Assembly (NCBI RefSeq): GCF_000478195.2
Contig: NZ_AUZM01000056.1
Location: 1 to 38,191 of the forward strand
Source: Lyngbya aestuarii BL J
GTDB lineage: Bacteria; Cyanobacteriota; Cyanobacteriia; Cyanobacteriales; Microcoleaceae
Reading direction: 5' to 3'
DNA length: 38,191 nucleotides
The position numbers were made by a program, and so were the translations under genes. Below are positions 9,498 to 17,839 of this stretch, piece after piece. The stretch's first letter is position 1. Each line of letters starts with the position of its first letter. A model generated the notes under the pieces. That model was not told where the DNA came from, did no database searches, and saw nothing but the letters and a program-made list of their open reading frames with translations.

Positions 9498-9680
9498 ATG
9501 AGTTTAGAAGATCGTGCCAAAGCAACGGCTAAAAATCTAGAAGGGAAAGCTCAAGAAGCGATGGGAGAGTTTACCGGAGATCCCAAGGACAAAGCAGAAG
9601 GACAAGCCAAGCAAACTGAGGCGGAAGTTGAACAAACAGTAGAAAATCTTAAAGATGAAATCAAAAAAGCAATTGATTAA
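9498..9680 (+). CDS. CsbD family stress-response protein
   Basis: This 60-residue, highly charged helical protein has the CsbD pattern: EDRAKATAKNLEGKAQEAMGEFTGDPKDKAEGQAKQ. It has no signal peptide and is cytosolic. CsbD-like proteins are general-stress proteins of unknown biochemical role. The start is ATG 9498, preceded by TAGGGAGT about eight bases upstream. The gene has a strong terminator directly after it and faces away from the exported CsbD-like gene, so the two may share stress regulation through the 9233-9497 intergenic region. Confidence 0.9.
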   Translation: MSLEDRAKATAKNLEGKAQEAMGEFTGDPKDKAEGQAKQTEAEVEQTVENLKDEIKKAID

Positions 9681-9712
9681 TTGATTAATTAATTAACTTA
9701 AAAAAGAGAAAG

Positions 9713-9739
9713 GATCTAATTTAGATTAGATCTTTTTTT
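9713..9739 (+). terminator. Intrinsic terminator of csbD-like gene
   Basis: A perfect eight-base stem GATCTAAT/ATTAGATC (9713-9720, 9725-9732) with a TTAG loop is followed by seven T (9733-9739). Confidence 0.9.
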
Positions 9740-10140
9740 ATATTCTTAAAACTGATCGAACATTGATTGAATTCAGATGAAGTCCGTCTAATTAGTGATC
9801 GCCAGAGCGCTTTGGAATTTTTTAATCGCATTTTTCACATGGCGATCGCTATTTCTCTGGGTACATTTATTGTACACCTGGTTTTCAGAACAGTATCAGA
9901 AAATACAGAAAAGACTTCTCTATTCAAAATGTTAATTCAAAATTATCAAAGTCTTTGGGTTTATACTTTTAAAAATCTGATAAGTATAGATACTTATTCA
10001 GTCTGATGATTTCTGTCCGGTAGATCCGATTGATTCAGCTTATACCGATAAATTTACGAGTTTGTGTCTAATTTTTTTAAGCTTCCTAACCGTTTGTATC
10101 CAATCGTAAAATAATGTTTAAAAAAATTTTAAATATAGTG
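9740..10140. other. Gene-free region before the response regulator leader
   Basis: I see no supportable gene. A 79-codon frame starts only at a TTG (9767), lacks a ribosome-binding site and resembles nothing. The region includes a HIP1 octamer near 9842 and becomes very AT-rich towards the -10 box at 10141. Confidence 0.5.
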
Positions 10141-10146
10141 TATAAT
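10141..10146 (+). promoter_or_regulatory. Probable -10 box for the response regulator transcript
   Basis: A perfect TATAAT lies just upstream of the point where base composition switches from AT-rich to GC-rich and structured. No good -35 box is seen at the proper distance, so the promoter may be activator-dependent. It predicts an RNA start near 10153 and a leader of about 150 bases. Confidence 0.4.
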
Positions 10147-10152
10147 ACAACA

Positions 10153-10304
10153 AGTTTGCACTAGCTTATGCAACCCTCTCCTGAGCCTTGCGCTGGCAGT
10201 CGGAAGTTGACCTAGAGCAAACCTCGCGAACCAGTCCGAGAACAGTGCCTTTTAGCCACTTGGGGGTATGCTTCGTATTCCCTTGCAAATGGACGATACT
10301 GAGT
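10153..10304 (+). ncRNA. Structured 5' leader (candidate cis-regulatory RNA)
   Basis: The leader contains three possible hairpins: TTGCA/TGCAA (10156-10160, 10169-10173); a larger arm with GGCA/TGCC (10195-10198, 10246-10249) and TCGG/CCGA (10200-10203, 10236-10239); and GGGGGTA/TATTCCC (10262-10268, 10276-10282). A 15-codon upstream frame begins at ATG 10168 and ends at TAG within the large arm. I cannot match it to a known riboswitch class; the c-di-GMP and glutamine motifs are not recognisable. Its function is unknown. Confidence 0.35.
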
Positions 10305-10781
10305 ATGACTACAAAATCTCTAACGAGTTTAGCTCACCAGTCGGTTAAAAGGAAGCCCTATGTTTTAGCAGTCGATGATAACCAAGATAATCTGATTTTA
10401 ATTGGTTGTGTTTTAGAAAATCTGGGGTATTCTTATTTAAGCGCAGGTAGTTCTCAAGAAGCTTTGTCTCTTTTGCAGCATTATCAACCTCAACTGATCT
10501 TACTCGATATTGTTTTACCTGATATTGATGGTTTACAGCTTCTCCGTCAAATTAGAGGTGATCAACGAATTCACCAAACCACAACGGTTGCGGTCACGGG
10601 GTTAGCCCTGGGACAAGATAGACAACGTTTGTTAGCAGCAGGTTTTGATGATTATCTCAGTAAACCTTATCTACTCAGCGATTTAGAAGCTTTAGTTTGT
10701 CGTCATCTAACCCAATCTAATTGTAGTTCGAGTCATCTGAGATGTTTAAATAAGATCTGTGACACTGAAATTCAAAAATAA
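10305..10781 (+). CDS. Stand-alone CheY-like response regulator
   Basis: This is a single receiver domain of 158 residues with no output domain. The acidic pair Asp24-Asp25 (AVDDNQDN), phospho-acceptor Asp68 (LILLDIVLPDIDG), the conserved Thr98 and Lys110 (SKP) are all present. I chose ATG 10305 because translation from further upstream (10188) would run through the structured leader and give an unnatural N-terminus. No strong Shine-Dalgarno is visible, which fits leader-controlled translation. Its last 65 bases overlap, antisense, the end of the DUF2294 gene. It probably serves one of the kinases in this island; partner not known. Confidence 0.85.
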   Translation: MTTKSLTSLAHQSVKRKPYVLAVDDNQDNLILIGCVLENLGYSYLSAGSSQEALSLLQHYQPQLILLDIVLPDIDGLQLLRQIRGDQRIHQTTTVAVTGLALGQDRQRLLAAGFDDYLSKPYLLSDLEALVCRHLTQSNCSSSHLRCLNKICDTEIQK

Positions 10782-11109
10782 CAATAGCACCAGTTCGACC
10801 GCTCTCAATCCCGGTATCAAACAGAAAGTCAATAACCGTTACATTGAGAGTTTGTTCAACTAAATCTTGAATTTGATCTTGAATCATTTGATCAAATACG
10901 GATCGAACTTGGCTCACTAAACGGAGATTATTATTTTGGTTCAACAGGTTTTCTGGGGGAGTAATCACTCCCTCTAAAACAAGAATCAGAACTTGATCAA
11001 AAATACGGCAACTAATTTGGCTAAGATCCTGCTCTAATTGTTGAAGGTAGATCTGTTTAATTTGTTCACAAATTAGTTCTTCAGCATTGGCTAAATTGGT
11101 TTGTTTCAT
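10717..11109 (-). CDS. DUF2294 domain protein (divergent copy)
   Basis: This 130-residue protein resembles the neighbouring DUF2294 gene: an N-terminal helix with ICEQIKQIYLQQL, a central F-D-x-x-L-x-x-V-L-E-x-x-I-T-P-x-E core, and a C-terminal VIDFLFDTGIESGRTGAIVIF. It is a tandem paralogue but clearly more diverged. DUF2294 proteins are widespread in cyanobacteria and their biochemical function is not established. Its 3' end overlaps the convergent response regulator by 65 bases. No clear Shine-Dalgarno precedes the ATG at 11109. Confidence 0.75.
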   Translation of the reverse strand: MKQTNLANAEELICEQIKQIYLQQLEQDLSQISCRIFDQVLILVLEGVITPPENLLNQNNNLRLVSQVRSVFDQMIQDQIQDLVEQTLNVTVIDFLFDTGIESGRTGAIVIFEFQCHRSYLNISDDSNYN

Positions 11110-11246
11110 AACAGAGTTTATCCAGTCAATTGCTGGATCTAGAAAATTGATTAGAATCTAGTCATGACTTAAAATCAAAGGTTGAAAGGATCGCTTAGAA
11201 AATCTTAAACTGTAATCATCAATTCCATCCAAAAGAACTCAGAACC

Positions 11247-11648
11247 CTAACTTCCATTGTTTGCTTTCTGCTTAGGAACCGCTTCAGGATTACGAACTTG
11301 AGGAGATTGGGCTAATACGACAATAATACCTAGACGACCTGTTTCCAGCTTCGCTTCACTCAAAATGTCAATCACCTCAACCCTTAAAATCTCTTGGATC
11401 AACGCTTTAAGCTTAGGTTGAGTAGCATCTTTGAGTCCCGCTCGGACTTCTTCAGCTAAATCTTCCTGTCCGACTTCTGCTAACCGTTTTTCAGCAGGTG
11501 TAATCGAATTTTCGACGATAACGGCTAATTTACAGTCAAAAAGTTGACAAGTCACCTTGCTGGGTTGATGTCCTAGCTCTTGACGATATAAAGCTTGAAT
11601 CCGTTGAGAAAGATGGCGTTCCAGTTGTCCCCGAGTCGGATAATTCAT
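11247..11648 (-). CDS. DUF2294 domain protein
   Basis: This 133-residue protein has the usual DUF2294 features: RGQLERHLSQRIQALYRQELGHQPSKVTCQLFD near the N-terminus, LAVIVENSITPAEK in the middle, and VEVIDILSEAKLETGRLGIIVVL near the end. The start at 11648 is preferred to one six codons upstream because a GGAGG lies eight bases before it. It is upstream of the second copy on the same strand, 137 bases away, so the two may be co-transcribed. Function is unknown; neighbourhood suggests a link to signalling, as inference. Confidence 0.85.
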   Translation of the reverse strand: MNYPTRGQLERHLSQRIQALYRQELGHQPSKVTCQLFDCKLAVIVENSITPAEKRLAEVGQEDLAEEVRAGLKDATQPKLKALIQEILRVEVIDILSEAKLETGRLGIIVVLAQSPQVRNPEAVPKQKANNGS

Positions 11649-11823
11649 CAGTTTCCTCCAAAACATTTAGACTACCGCTCATAAGTCAAGCTAGCTGAAC
11701 TTCTGAGTTATTAAACAGTAGTGTAAACTTAATAGCGATATAACGATCACAATTGAGACAGAACTAATATTAGCTTAAAGTGAGACGGAGATACTGACAT
11801 GATTCTTGGGATGGATTTATACT

Positions 11824-11858
11824 CTCCCCAAATCTCTCTCCCGGTTGTGTCTTGGGGG
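11824..11858. terminator. Long hairpin downstream of the NarL-type gene
   Basis: CTCCCCAAAT (11824-11833) pairs with ATTTGGGAG (11850-11858) apart from one bulged base, and flanking CT/GA-rich sequence can extend it. It lies 42 bases past the stop of the leftward regulator gene. It lacks a T-run, so it may act as a 3' stabiliser or a weak terminator. Confidence 0.45.
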
Positions 11859-11899
11859 AATTTGGGAGATGGGGAGATCTTGCCTGCCTTCTATTTCTT

Positions 11900-12652
11900 T
11901 TAACTGACTAACCCGGAACGTAAAGCCCGAACCGCAGCTTGAGTCCGATCTTCGACACACAACTTATTCAAAATACTGCGAACGTGAGTTTTCACCGTTC
12001 CGACAGTAACGTAGAGTTTTTCAGAAATTTCAGCGTTGCTACATCCACCGACAATCAACTCTAACACCTCCAATTCTCTCTCCGTCAACGGATAAGTATC
12101 GAGAAGCTGTTGAACATCAGATTGAGCCGAATCAATCTTAACCATCTGTTTAGCATCTTCGCTCCCGGTGGTGATCGGATCAACCGCAGTTGCAGAACTC
12201 TCAGACTCTGAGGTTCGGGCTTGTTTGAGAACAATGCGAGCAATATTAGGATCGATCCAAGCATTACCCTCATAGGTAGATCGAACCGCCTGTACCAGTG
12301 TATCTAAACTCGCATCTTTCAAACTATAGGAGTCAGCACCAGCCGCAAAAGCCGCCAGAACAGAATTTTCCTCCTCGTGCATGGTCAAAATCAGAACCTT
12401 ACTGCGATCGCCCGGTTCCAGATTCGCCTGAATTTTTCGCAACTGTTGCGTCAACTCAATACCATCAATATCCGGTAAACCAATATCAATAATACCCACA
12501 TCTGGCTGCATCGTTCGCAACATTTCTAAGCCTTTGCGACCATTTTCAGCATCACCAACGACTTCGATATCATCAACCTGCTTGAGAGCCGCTACCAAAC
12601 CGACACGACTCAAGTTATGATCTTCAACAAGAACAACACGAATTTTACTCAT
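11900..12652 (-). CDS. NarL/LuxR-family response regulator
   Basis: This 250-residue transcription factor has an N-terminal receiver (Glu10-Asp11 in VLVEDHNLSR; phospho-acceptor Asp56 in VGIIDIGLPDIDG; SYSLKDA near residue 110), a serine/acidic linker at about 145-180, and a C-terminal LuxR-type helix-turn-helix (LTERELEVLELIVGGCSNAEISEKLYVTVGTVKTHV...). It is divergently transcribed from the ethylene-receptor-like kinase, 156 bases away, a common arrangement for a cognate pair. That pairing is inference. It presumably binds promoters when phosphorylated. Confidence 0.92.
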   Translation of the reverse strand: MSKIRVVLVEDHNLSRVGLVAALKQVDDIEVVGDAENGRKGLEMLRTMQPDVGIIDIGLPDIDGIELTQQLRKIQANLEPGDRSKVLILTMHEEENSVLAAFAAGADSYSLKDASLDTLVQAVRSTYEGNAWIDPNIARIVLKQARTSESESSATAVDPITTGSEDAKQMVKIDSAQSDVQQLLDTYPLTERELEVLELIVGGCSNAEISEKLYVTVGTVKTHVRSILNKLCVEDRTQAAVRALRSGLVS

Positions 12653-12808
12653 TCTAAAATTGCCTATAGGATAGAGGAAATATTAGCGATTTCAATATAT
12701 CCTCATAAGATTAACCTAAAAAACCTCACTTAGTCTATCTGTCAATAGTCTTATCAAAAACTGACCGAAAGATAGATTGACAATTTATGCTGGAGAAGAC
12801 CAATATAT

Positions 12809-15652
12809 ATGCTAACAGAAAGTTTACTCGCTACAACAGCGTTCATGCCTCATGGCAGTTGCTATCTCTGGAAACCAGGATTAGTAGGGTTGCATTTGGT
12901 CAGTAACGCCATTATTGCACTGTCTTACTTTTCTATTCCGATCGGGTTGGTATACCTTGTTCGCAAGCGAGAAGATATTCCGTTTAACTGGATAATTCTG
13001 TTGTTTGCTGGCTTTATCATCTCTTGCGGTTGCGGTCATCTGTTTGATATTTGGACACTGTGGCATCCAAATTATTGGATCTCGGGCTTGATTCGAGCCT
13101 TCACTGCAATAGTGTCTCTGATGAGTGCGATCGCCTTGACAATGTTAATGCCTGCAATTTTAACGTTTCCGAGTCCTAAACAGATGGAACAGTCAATGCG
13201 CTTACTCCAACAAGAAATTGAAGAACGTAAGCAAATTGAGATTGAGCTAAAAAAAAGCGAAGAACGTTGGCAACTCGCCTTAAAAGGTACCGGAGACGGG
13301 ATTTTTGATTGGGATATTTCCACCGGGGAATTATTCATGTCTGCTCAGTTGAAAGCCGATCTGGGTTACAGCGATCAACAATTAGAAAATCACTTTGAAG
13401 CGTGGCGTTCTCGTATCCACCCCGACGATCTCGATCGCGTCTTAGCGACTGTACAAAAGCATCTTGATGGAAAAACCAAAAAATATGCAGAAGAATACCG
13501 TCTTCGTTGTGCAGATGGCAGCTACAAGTGGATTTTAGCCCGAGGCCTTGCTCAAAGAGACCAACAGGGTAAACCGATTCGGATGGTCGGTTCTCAACAA
13601 GATATTAGCGATCGCAAACGTGCAGAAGCCGCTCTCACCGAAAGCGAAGCCCGTTATCGGTTACTGGCAGAAAATGCCAAAGACATGATTTCGACCCATA
13701 CCTGCCAAGGAGTATTTCTCTACGTCTCCCCCGCGAGTCGCCATCTCCTCGGCTATGAACCGGATCAACTTCTCGGACGCTCTCTCTACGAATTCTTTCA
13801 TCCGACTGATGTAGCCGCTTGGCAAAGAACTTATACCGTTGTCGGTGAGTTACCCGATGAGTACACCACAACTTATCGGGTTCGTCGTCGTGATGGTAAT
13901 TATGTCTGGTTTGAAACCACCAGTCGCGCCATTTCTTCAACTTCATCGACGGCAGAACCGATTATTTTATGTATTTCCCGAGATATTACCCTGCGTAAAC
14001 AAGCTGAAGAAGAAATTGCTCGTTTTAACGATGAACTCGAACAGCGAGTCCAAGAACGAACCGCAGAGCTAGAAGTGCTAAACGAACTCAAAGACGAGTT
14101 ACTAGAACGAGAACGGTTTGCCCGCACCCAAGCCGAAGCCGCCCAAGCCAAAATTAAAATCTATGAAGATATTGTCAAGAATCTCCCCATCGGTATGACG
14201 GTATGGCATCTCGAAGATCTTGACGATCTTCACAGTTTTTGTTTAGTGAGTTCTAATCCCGCAGCATCGGAGTTATTGGGAGTTCAACTCAACTCGGAAA
14301 TGGGTAAAAAAATGGTCGAGTGTTTCCCCAAAATACCCGAAACCAACATTTCTTTGTTGCAAGCTTACGCCCAGGTGATTCGTTATCAACAGCCCTGTGC
14401 ATTTAGTGAAGTCCGCTATGGAGATCGGGGAGTTAATGAGGGTTTATTTGCAATTAAAGCTTTTCCCTTACCCAATCAACGCTTAGGGGTCGCTTTTGAA
14501 GATATTACAACCCGGAAACGCATCGAAAAAGCCTTATCTGAGAGTGAACGGTTGTATCGATCTGTTCTCAATAGTGTCCAAGAAGTGATCTTTCAAACCG
14601 ACATTGAAGGTCGTTTGGTTTTCTTGAGTCCGGCTTGGACGTTCATCACCGAATATTCTATTTCTGAAAGTCTAGATTCTCCATTACAGAACTACATTTA
14701 CGCTGAAGAAGATCAACAATATTGTACTGAACAATTTCGGCGACTGATAGAGACTGAGCAAGATAATTTTATCTTTGAATTTCGCTCACTCAAAAAAAAT
14801 GGGGATTTTTGTTGGTTAGAGATCGATGCTCAACTCAACTGCAATACAGACAACAAAGTGATCGGAGTTTGGGGAACGATTAATGATGTCACCAAACGCA
14901 AACAAACAGAAGCGGTTCTGCAAGCACGAGCCGATGAACTGCTTCAACTCAATGGGATTTTGTTAGCAACAACCGGACAGCTTGAAAAGCGCAATCAAGA
15001 ACTCGATCAATTTGCTTACGTTGCTTCTCACGACTTAAAAGCACCTCTAAGAGCCATTGCTAACTTGTCAGAATGGATCGAAGAAGATCTCGAAGACAAA
15101 CTTGATGATGAGACTCGTCATCAGATGAGTTTATTGCGGGGGCGGGTGCATCGGATGGAAAACCTGATTAATGGTCTTTTACAATATTCTCGGGTCGGGC
15201 GAATTCAAGTTAAACGAGAATCGGTTCAACTCAGAGAACTTCTCGAAGAAATCATTGACTCACTCGATCCCCCGTCAACGTTCACCATTGAAATTGAGGG
15301 AGAAATGCCCACTTTAAAAACTCAGCGTTTATCCTTACAACAAGTGTTCAGCAACTTGATCAGTAATGCTATTAAACATCATCATCGCAGTGATGGAACG
15401 GTTAAAGTTTCTAGCCAAGATCGAGGGAAATTTTATGAGTTTTCAGTAACAGATGATGGCCCGGGAATTGCGCCTCAATATCGAGACAAAGTATTTACGA
15501 TTTTTCAAACCCTAAAAGCTCGTGATGAGGCTGAAAATACCGGGATTGGTTTGTCAATTGTCAAGAAAGTTATTGAAGCTCAAGGCGGAACCATTGAACT
15601 CGAATCTCAAGTGGGTGAAGGAGCAACATTCCGTTTAAACTGGCCAAAATAG
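12809..15652 (+). CDS. Ethylene-receptor-like multi-PAS sensor histidine kinase
   Basis: This 947-residue membrane kinase begins with a three-helix domain that follows the plant ETR1 ethylene-binding domain closely (SYFSIPIGLVYLVRK; CGCGHLFDIWTLW). The copper-ligand pair equivalent to ETR1 Cys65/His69 is Cys73/His77. The position equivalent to ETR1 Asp25 is Asn33. Four PAS/PAC units follow (about 150-270, 275-400, 450-560, 570-690) with a coiled coil near 400-440, then HisKA with His741 in ASHDLKAP and an HATPase_c domain to the end. There is no GAF domain, unlike Synechocystis Slr1212. An Rcp1-type regulator follows. GGAGA lies upstream of the start. The ligand (ethylene, UV-A or other) is inferred. 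Confidence 0.9.
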   Translation: MLTESLLATTAFMPHGSCYLWKPGLVGLHLVSNAIIALSYFSIPIGLVYLVRKREDIPFNWIILLFAGFIISCGCGHLFDIWTLWHPNYWISGLIRAFTAIVSLMSAIALTMLMPAILTFPSPKQMEQSMRLLQQEIEERKQIEIELKKSEERWQLALKGTGDGIFDWDISTGELFMSAQLKADLGYSDQQLENHFEAWRSRIHPDDLDRVLATVQKHLDGKTKKYAEEYRLRCADGSYKWILARGLAQRDQQGKPIRMVGSQQDISDRKRAEAALTESEARYRLLAENAKDMISTHTCQGVFLYVSPASRHLLGYEPDQLLGRSLYEFFHPTDVAAWQRTYTVVGELPDEYTTTYRVRRRDGNYVWFETTSRAISSTSSTAEPIILCISRDITLRKQAEEEIARFNDELEQRVQERTAELEVLNELKDELLERERFARTQAEAAQAKIKIYEDIVKNLPIGMTVWHLEDLDDLHSFCLVSSNPAASELLGVQLNSEMGKKMVECFPKIPETNISLLQAYAQVIRYQQPCAFSEVRYGDRGVNEGLFAIKAFPLPNQRLGVAFEDITTRKRIEKALSESERLYRSVLNSVQEVIFQTDIEGRLVFLSPAWTFITEYSISESLDSPLQNYIYAEEDQQYCTEQFRRLIETEQDNFIFEFRSLKKNGDFCWLEIDAQLNCNTDNKVIGVWGTINDVTKRKQTEAVLQARADELLQLNGILLATTGQLEKRNQELDQFAYVASHDLKAPLRAIANLSEWIEEDLEDKLDDETRHQMSLLRGRVHRMENLINGLLQYSRVGRIQVKRESVQLRELLEEIIDSLDPPSTFTIEIEGEMPTLKTQRLSLQQVFSNLISNAIKHHHRSDGTVKVSSQDRGKFYEFSVTDDGPGIAPQYRDKVFTIFQTLKARDEAENTGIGLSIVKKVIEAQGGTIELESQVGEGATFRLNWPK

Positions 15653-15906
15653 CTCAAAAATGTTAACCTGCGATTGCGATCTAGCTTTAATCTCTTAGCG
15701 ATAAAATATATTATGGACGTCTTCTCGTTTAATGTTCTCTAACTTTAGACAGAGAAGTTAAAAATGATAAATTATTCCTAGAGATGAGGTTTATAGTTAA
15801 AGCTTTGTTTATAATCTCGATTAGGTAGATGTATGCAAAGTTAGTTTAAGATGAGCAGATCGCAGGATGAAGCCATCATAAGCTAGCAGTGAGGAAAAAC
15901 TTAATT

Positions 15907-16338
15907 ATGGAGGAAAAAGTTATTAATATTCTGCTGGTTGAAGACGATGAAGTTGATGTAATGAATGTCAAACGGGCATTTAAAAAAAGTAACATTTCTA
16001 ATCCGCTTTTTGTCGCCGGGAATGGATTAGAAGCCTTAGAAATGCTCCGATCTTCTAATGGAAAACTTCCCCAGGTTCCAGACAATCGCCGACTGATATT
16101 ACTAGACTTGAATATGCCGAAAATGGGAGGTTTAGAATTTTTAAGTGAGTTACGTTCTGATCCTGAACTGAAAGCAACACCTGTAATTGTGTTAACAACT
16201 TCTGATGAGGATCGAGATTTGGTAGAAGCTTATAACTTGAATATTGCAGGTTATATTCTCAAGCCTGTAACGTTTTCAAAATTTGCCTCAGTGATTAGTA
16301 CCTTAAATCAATACTGGACTCTGTGCGAATTTCCCTAG
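15907..16338 (+). CDS. Rcp1-type single-domain response regulator
   Basis: This 143-residue receiver is of the kind paired with cyanobacterial phytochrome-like kinases (Rcp1 family): VEDDEVDVMNVKRAFKKSN at the N-terminus, phospho-acceptor Asp67 in LILLDLNMPKMGG, TTSDEDRD, and Lys119 in YILKPVTF. The C-terminal helix is short and there is no output domain. I use ATG 15907 (GAGG 12 bases upstream) instead of GTG 15889. It follows the ethylene-receptor-like kinase by 254 bases on the same strand, and the kinase's phytochrome-like HisKA makes them a plausible pair. Confidence 0.9.
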   Translation: MEEKVINILLVEDDEVDVMNVKRAFKKSNISNPLFVAGNGLEALEMLRSSNGKLPQVPDNRRLILLDLNMPKMGGLEFLSELRSDPELKATPVIVLTTSDEDRDLVEAYNLNIAGYILKPVTFSKFASVISTLNQYWTLCEFP

Positions 16339-16574
16339 TGAGTCACTCTCCAATTGATAGTGATCAGTTTAATCTCTCAAAAATCTAGACTCCGAGCAAT
16401 GAATTTTAGAGAAAAAACGATTAAAATAGTAAAACAAGCTCTAGAACAACAATTTATTAAAATTATCTCTCAATGGGCTAGAGAAAATATTAACTTTTTG
16501 AATGAGATAATCGGGATAGTTATTTTATTGAATCCAATATCCCTGACCCCAATAACTTTTGTAGACGGAAGGAG

Positions 16575-17783
16575 ATGGAAGAACTATTAAGTATTCTGAT
16601 TGTTGATGATGATGAAGTCGATCGAATGGCTGTTCAGCGATCGCTTCGGAAAGTTGGTGTCAAACTAAAAGTAACCGAAGCAGAAGATTGTAAAAGCGCG
16701 ATCACTCTCCTCAAAAAGAATACATTTGATTGTGTTTTTCTAGATTTTCGTCTACCGGATCGAGATGGTCTTGACCTCGTGAAACAAGTTCGTTCTCTCA
16801 ATATTAAAGTACCTTTGATTGTATTGACTGGTCAAGGAGATGAACAAATTGCCGTTGATTTAATGAAAGCTGGTGCATCCGATTATCTCTCCAAATCTTG
16901 GGTTTCGCCGGAAAGATTATGGCAAGTTCTCCGAAATGCAGTTCGGGTTCATCAAGCGGAAATGGAAGCAGAACTCGCCAATAAACGCCTTTGGGAAAGT
17001 AATGAACTCTTACGACGCAAAAATCGCGAACTTGAACGACAACGCAAACAAATCGAACGCCAAAATCGTAAACTCGCTGAAGCTTCTCGCCTCAAATCTC
17101 AATTTCTCGCTACAATGTCTCACGAACTTCGCACTCCGATGAATGCGATTATGGGTTTTTCTCAACTCTTATTGCGGCAGTATCCCGATCCGCTTGCGCC
17201 TCAACAACTGGATATGGTACAACGCATCTTTAATAATGCTCAACATCTACTGACGATGCTGAATGAAGTGTTAGATTTTTCCAAAATAGAAGCCGGTCAT
17301 TTTCAGCTAGAACCCACAGAATTTAATCTCGCTCAATTTGTCGAATTAACCACCCAAGAACTGCGATCGCTAGCCGTCGAGAAACAGTTAACTTTAGATG
17401 TGAATATCAATCTCGAAGAACCGATGATTATCAATGATCAAAATTCGATTCGACAAATTTTAGTCAATCTAATTTCTAATGCGATTAAATTCACAGACTC
17501 AGGAGGGGTTTGGATTAATGTTCAAGAACAAGCGAATGATCAATTGATGATTGCAGTTAAAGATACTGGAGTTGGGATCGCCCCCGATCATTTACAAGAA
17601 ATTTTTGAGGCTTTTCGACAAATCAATCAAACGAATACTCGGAAACATTATGGTACAGGTTTAGGATTAGCAATTGTAGATTCTTTGGTCAAATTGATGC
17701 ACGGTAAAGTCACCGTCGATAGTCAGTTGGGCGGTGGATCTATTTTTCAGGTTGAATTTCCGCGCTATTTGAAATACAATTAG
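16575..17783 (+). CDS. Receiver-histidine kinase hybrid
   Basis: This 402-residue soluble protein has the receiver first: Asp11-Asp13 and phospho-acceptor Asp57 in CVFLDFRLPDRDG. A charged coiled coil runs from about 125 to 172 (RRKNRELERQRKQIERQNRK). The kinase core follows, with His183 in MSHELRTP, the N box NLISNAIKFTD, DTGVGIAPDHL and GTGLGLAIV. There are no membrane segments, so it is probably driven by phosphotransfer to the receiver from another kinase. An unusual SKSWV replaces the usual KP after the receiver lysine. GGAAGGAG precedes the ATG closely. It follows the Rcp1-type regulator by 236 bases. Confidence 0.92.
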   Translation: MEELLSILIVDDDEVDRMAVQRSLRKVGVKLKVTEAEDCKSAITLLKKNTFDCVFLDFRLPDRDGLDLVKQVRSLNIKVPLIVLTGQGDEQIAVDLMKAGASDYLSKSWVSPERLWQVLRNAVRVHQAEMEAELANKRLWESNELLRRKNRELERQRKQIERQNRKLAEASRLKSQFLATMSHELRTPMNAIMGFSQLLLRQYPDPLAPQQLDMVQRIFNNAQHLLTMLNEVLDFSKIEAGHFQLEPTEFNLAQFVELTTQELRSLAVEKQLTLDVNINLEEPMIINDQNSIRQILVNLISNAIKFTDSGGVWINVQEQANDQLMIAVKDTGVGIAPDHLQEIFEAFRQINQTNTRKHYGTGLGLAIVDSLVKLMHGKVTVDSQLGGGSIFQVEFPRYLKYN

Positions 17784-17839
17784 AGAGTTATAAAATTAAC
17801 AATTTTTTTTGATAATACCCTTTATTTTATCCCCTAAAT

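Noticed and set aside
9767-10006. 79-codon frame between csbD and the response regulator
   Set aside because: It starts only at TTG without a Shine-Dalgarno, follows a strong terminator and resembles nothing; a HIP1 octamer supplies part of it.
10188-10304. N-terminal extension of the response regulator
   Set aside because: The stretch translates the structured leader, is cysteine/tryptophan-rich and has no counterpart in receivers; ATG 10305 gives a normal protein.
10153-10304. c-di-GMP-I or glutamine riboswitch in the leader
   Set aside because: A GCAAACC word recalls the c-di-GMP-I motif, but the other conserved blocks are missing; left as an unassigned structured leader.
16354-16590. 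78-codon frame between the Rcp1-type regulator and the first hybrid kinase
   Set aside because: It overlaps the hybrid's start and Shine-Dalgarno, is AT-biased and unlike a known protein.
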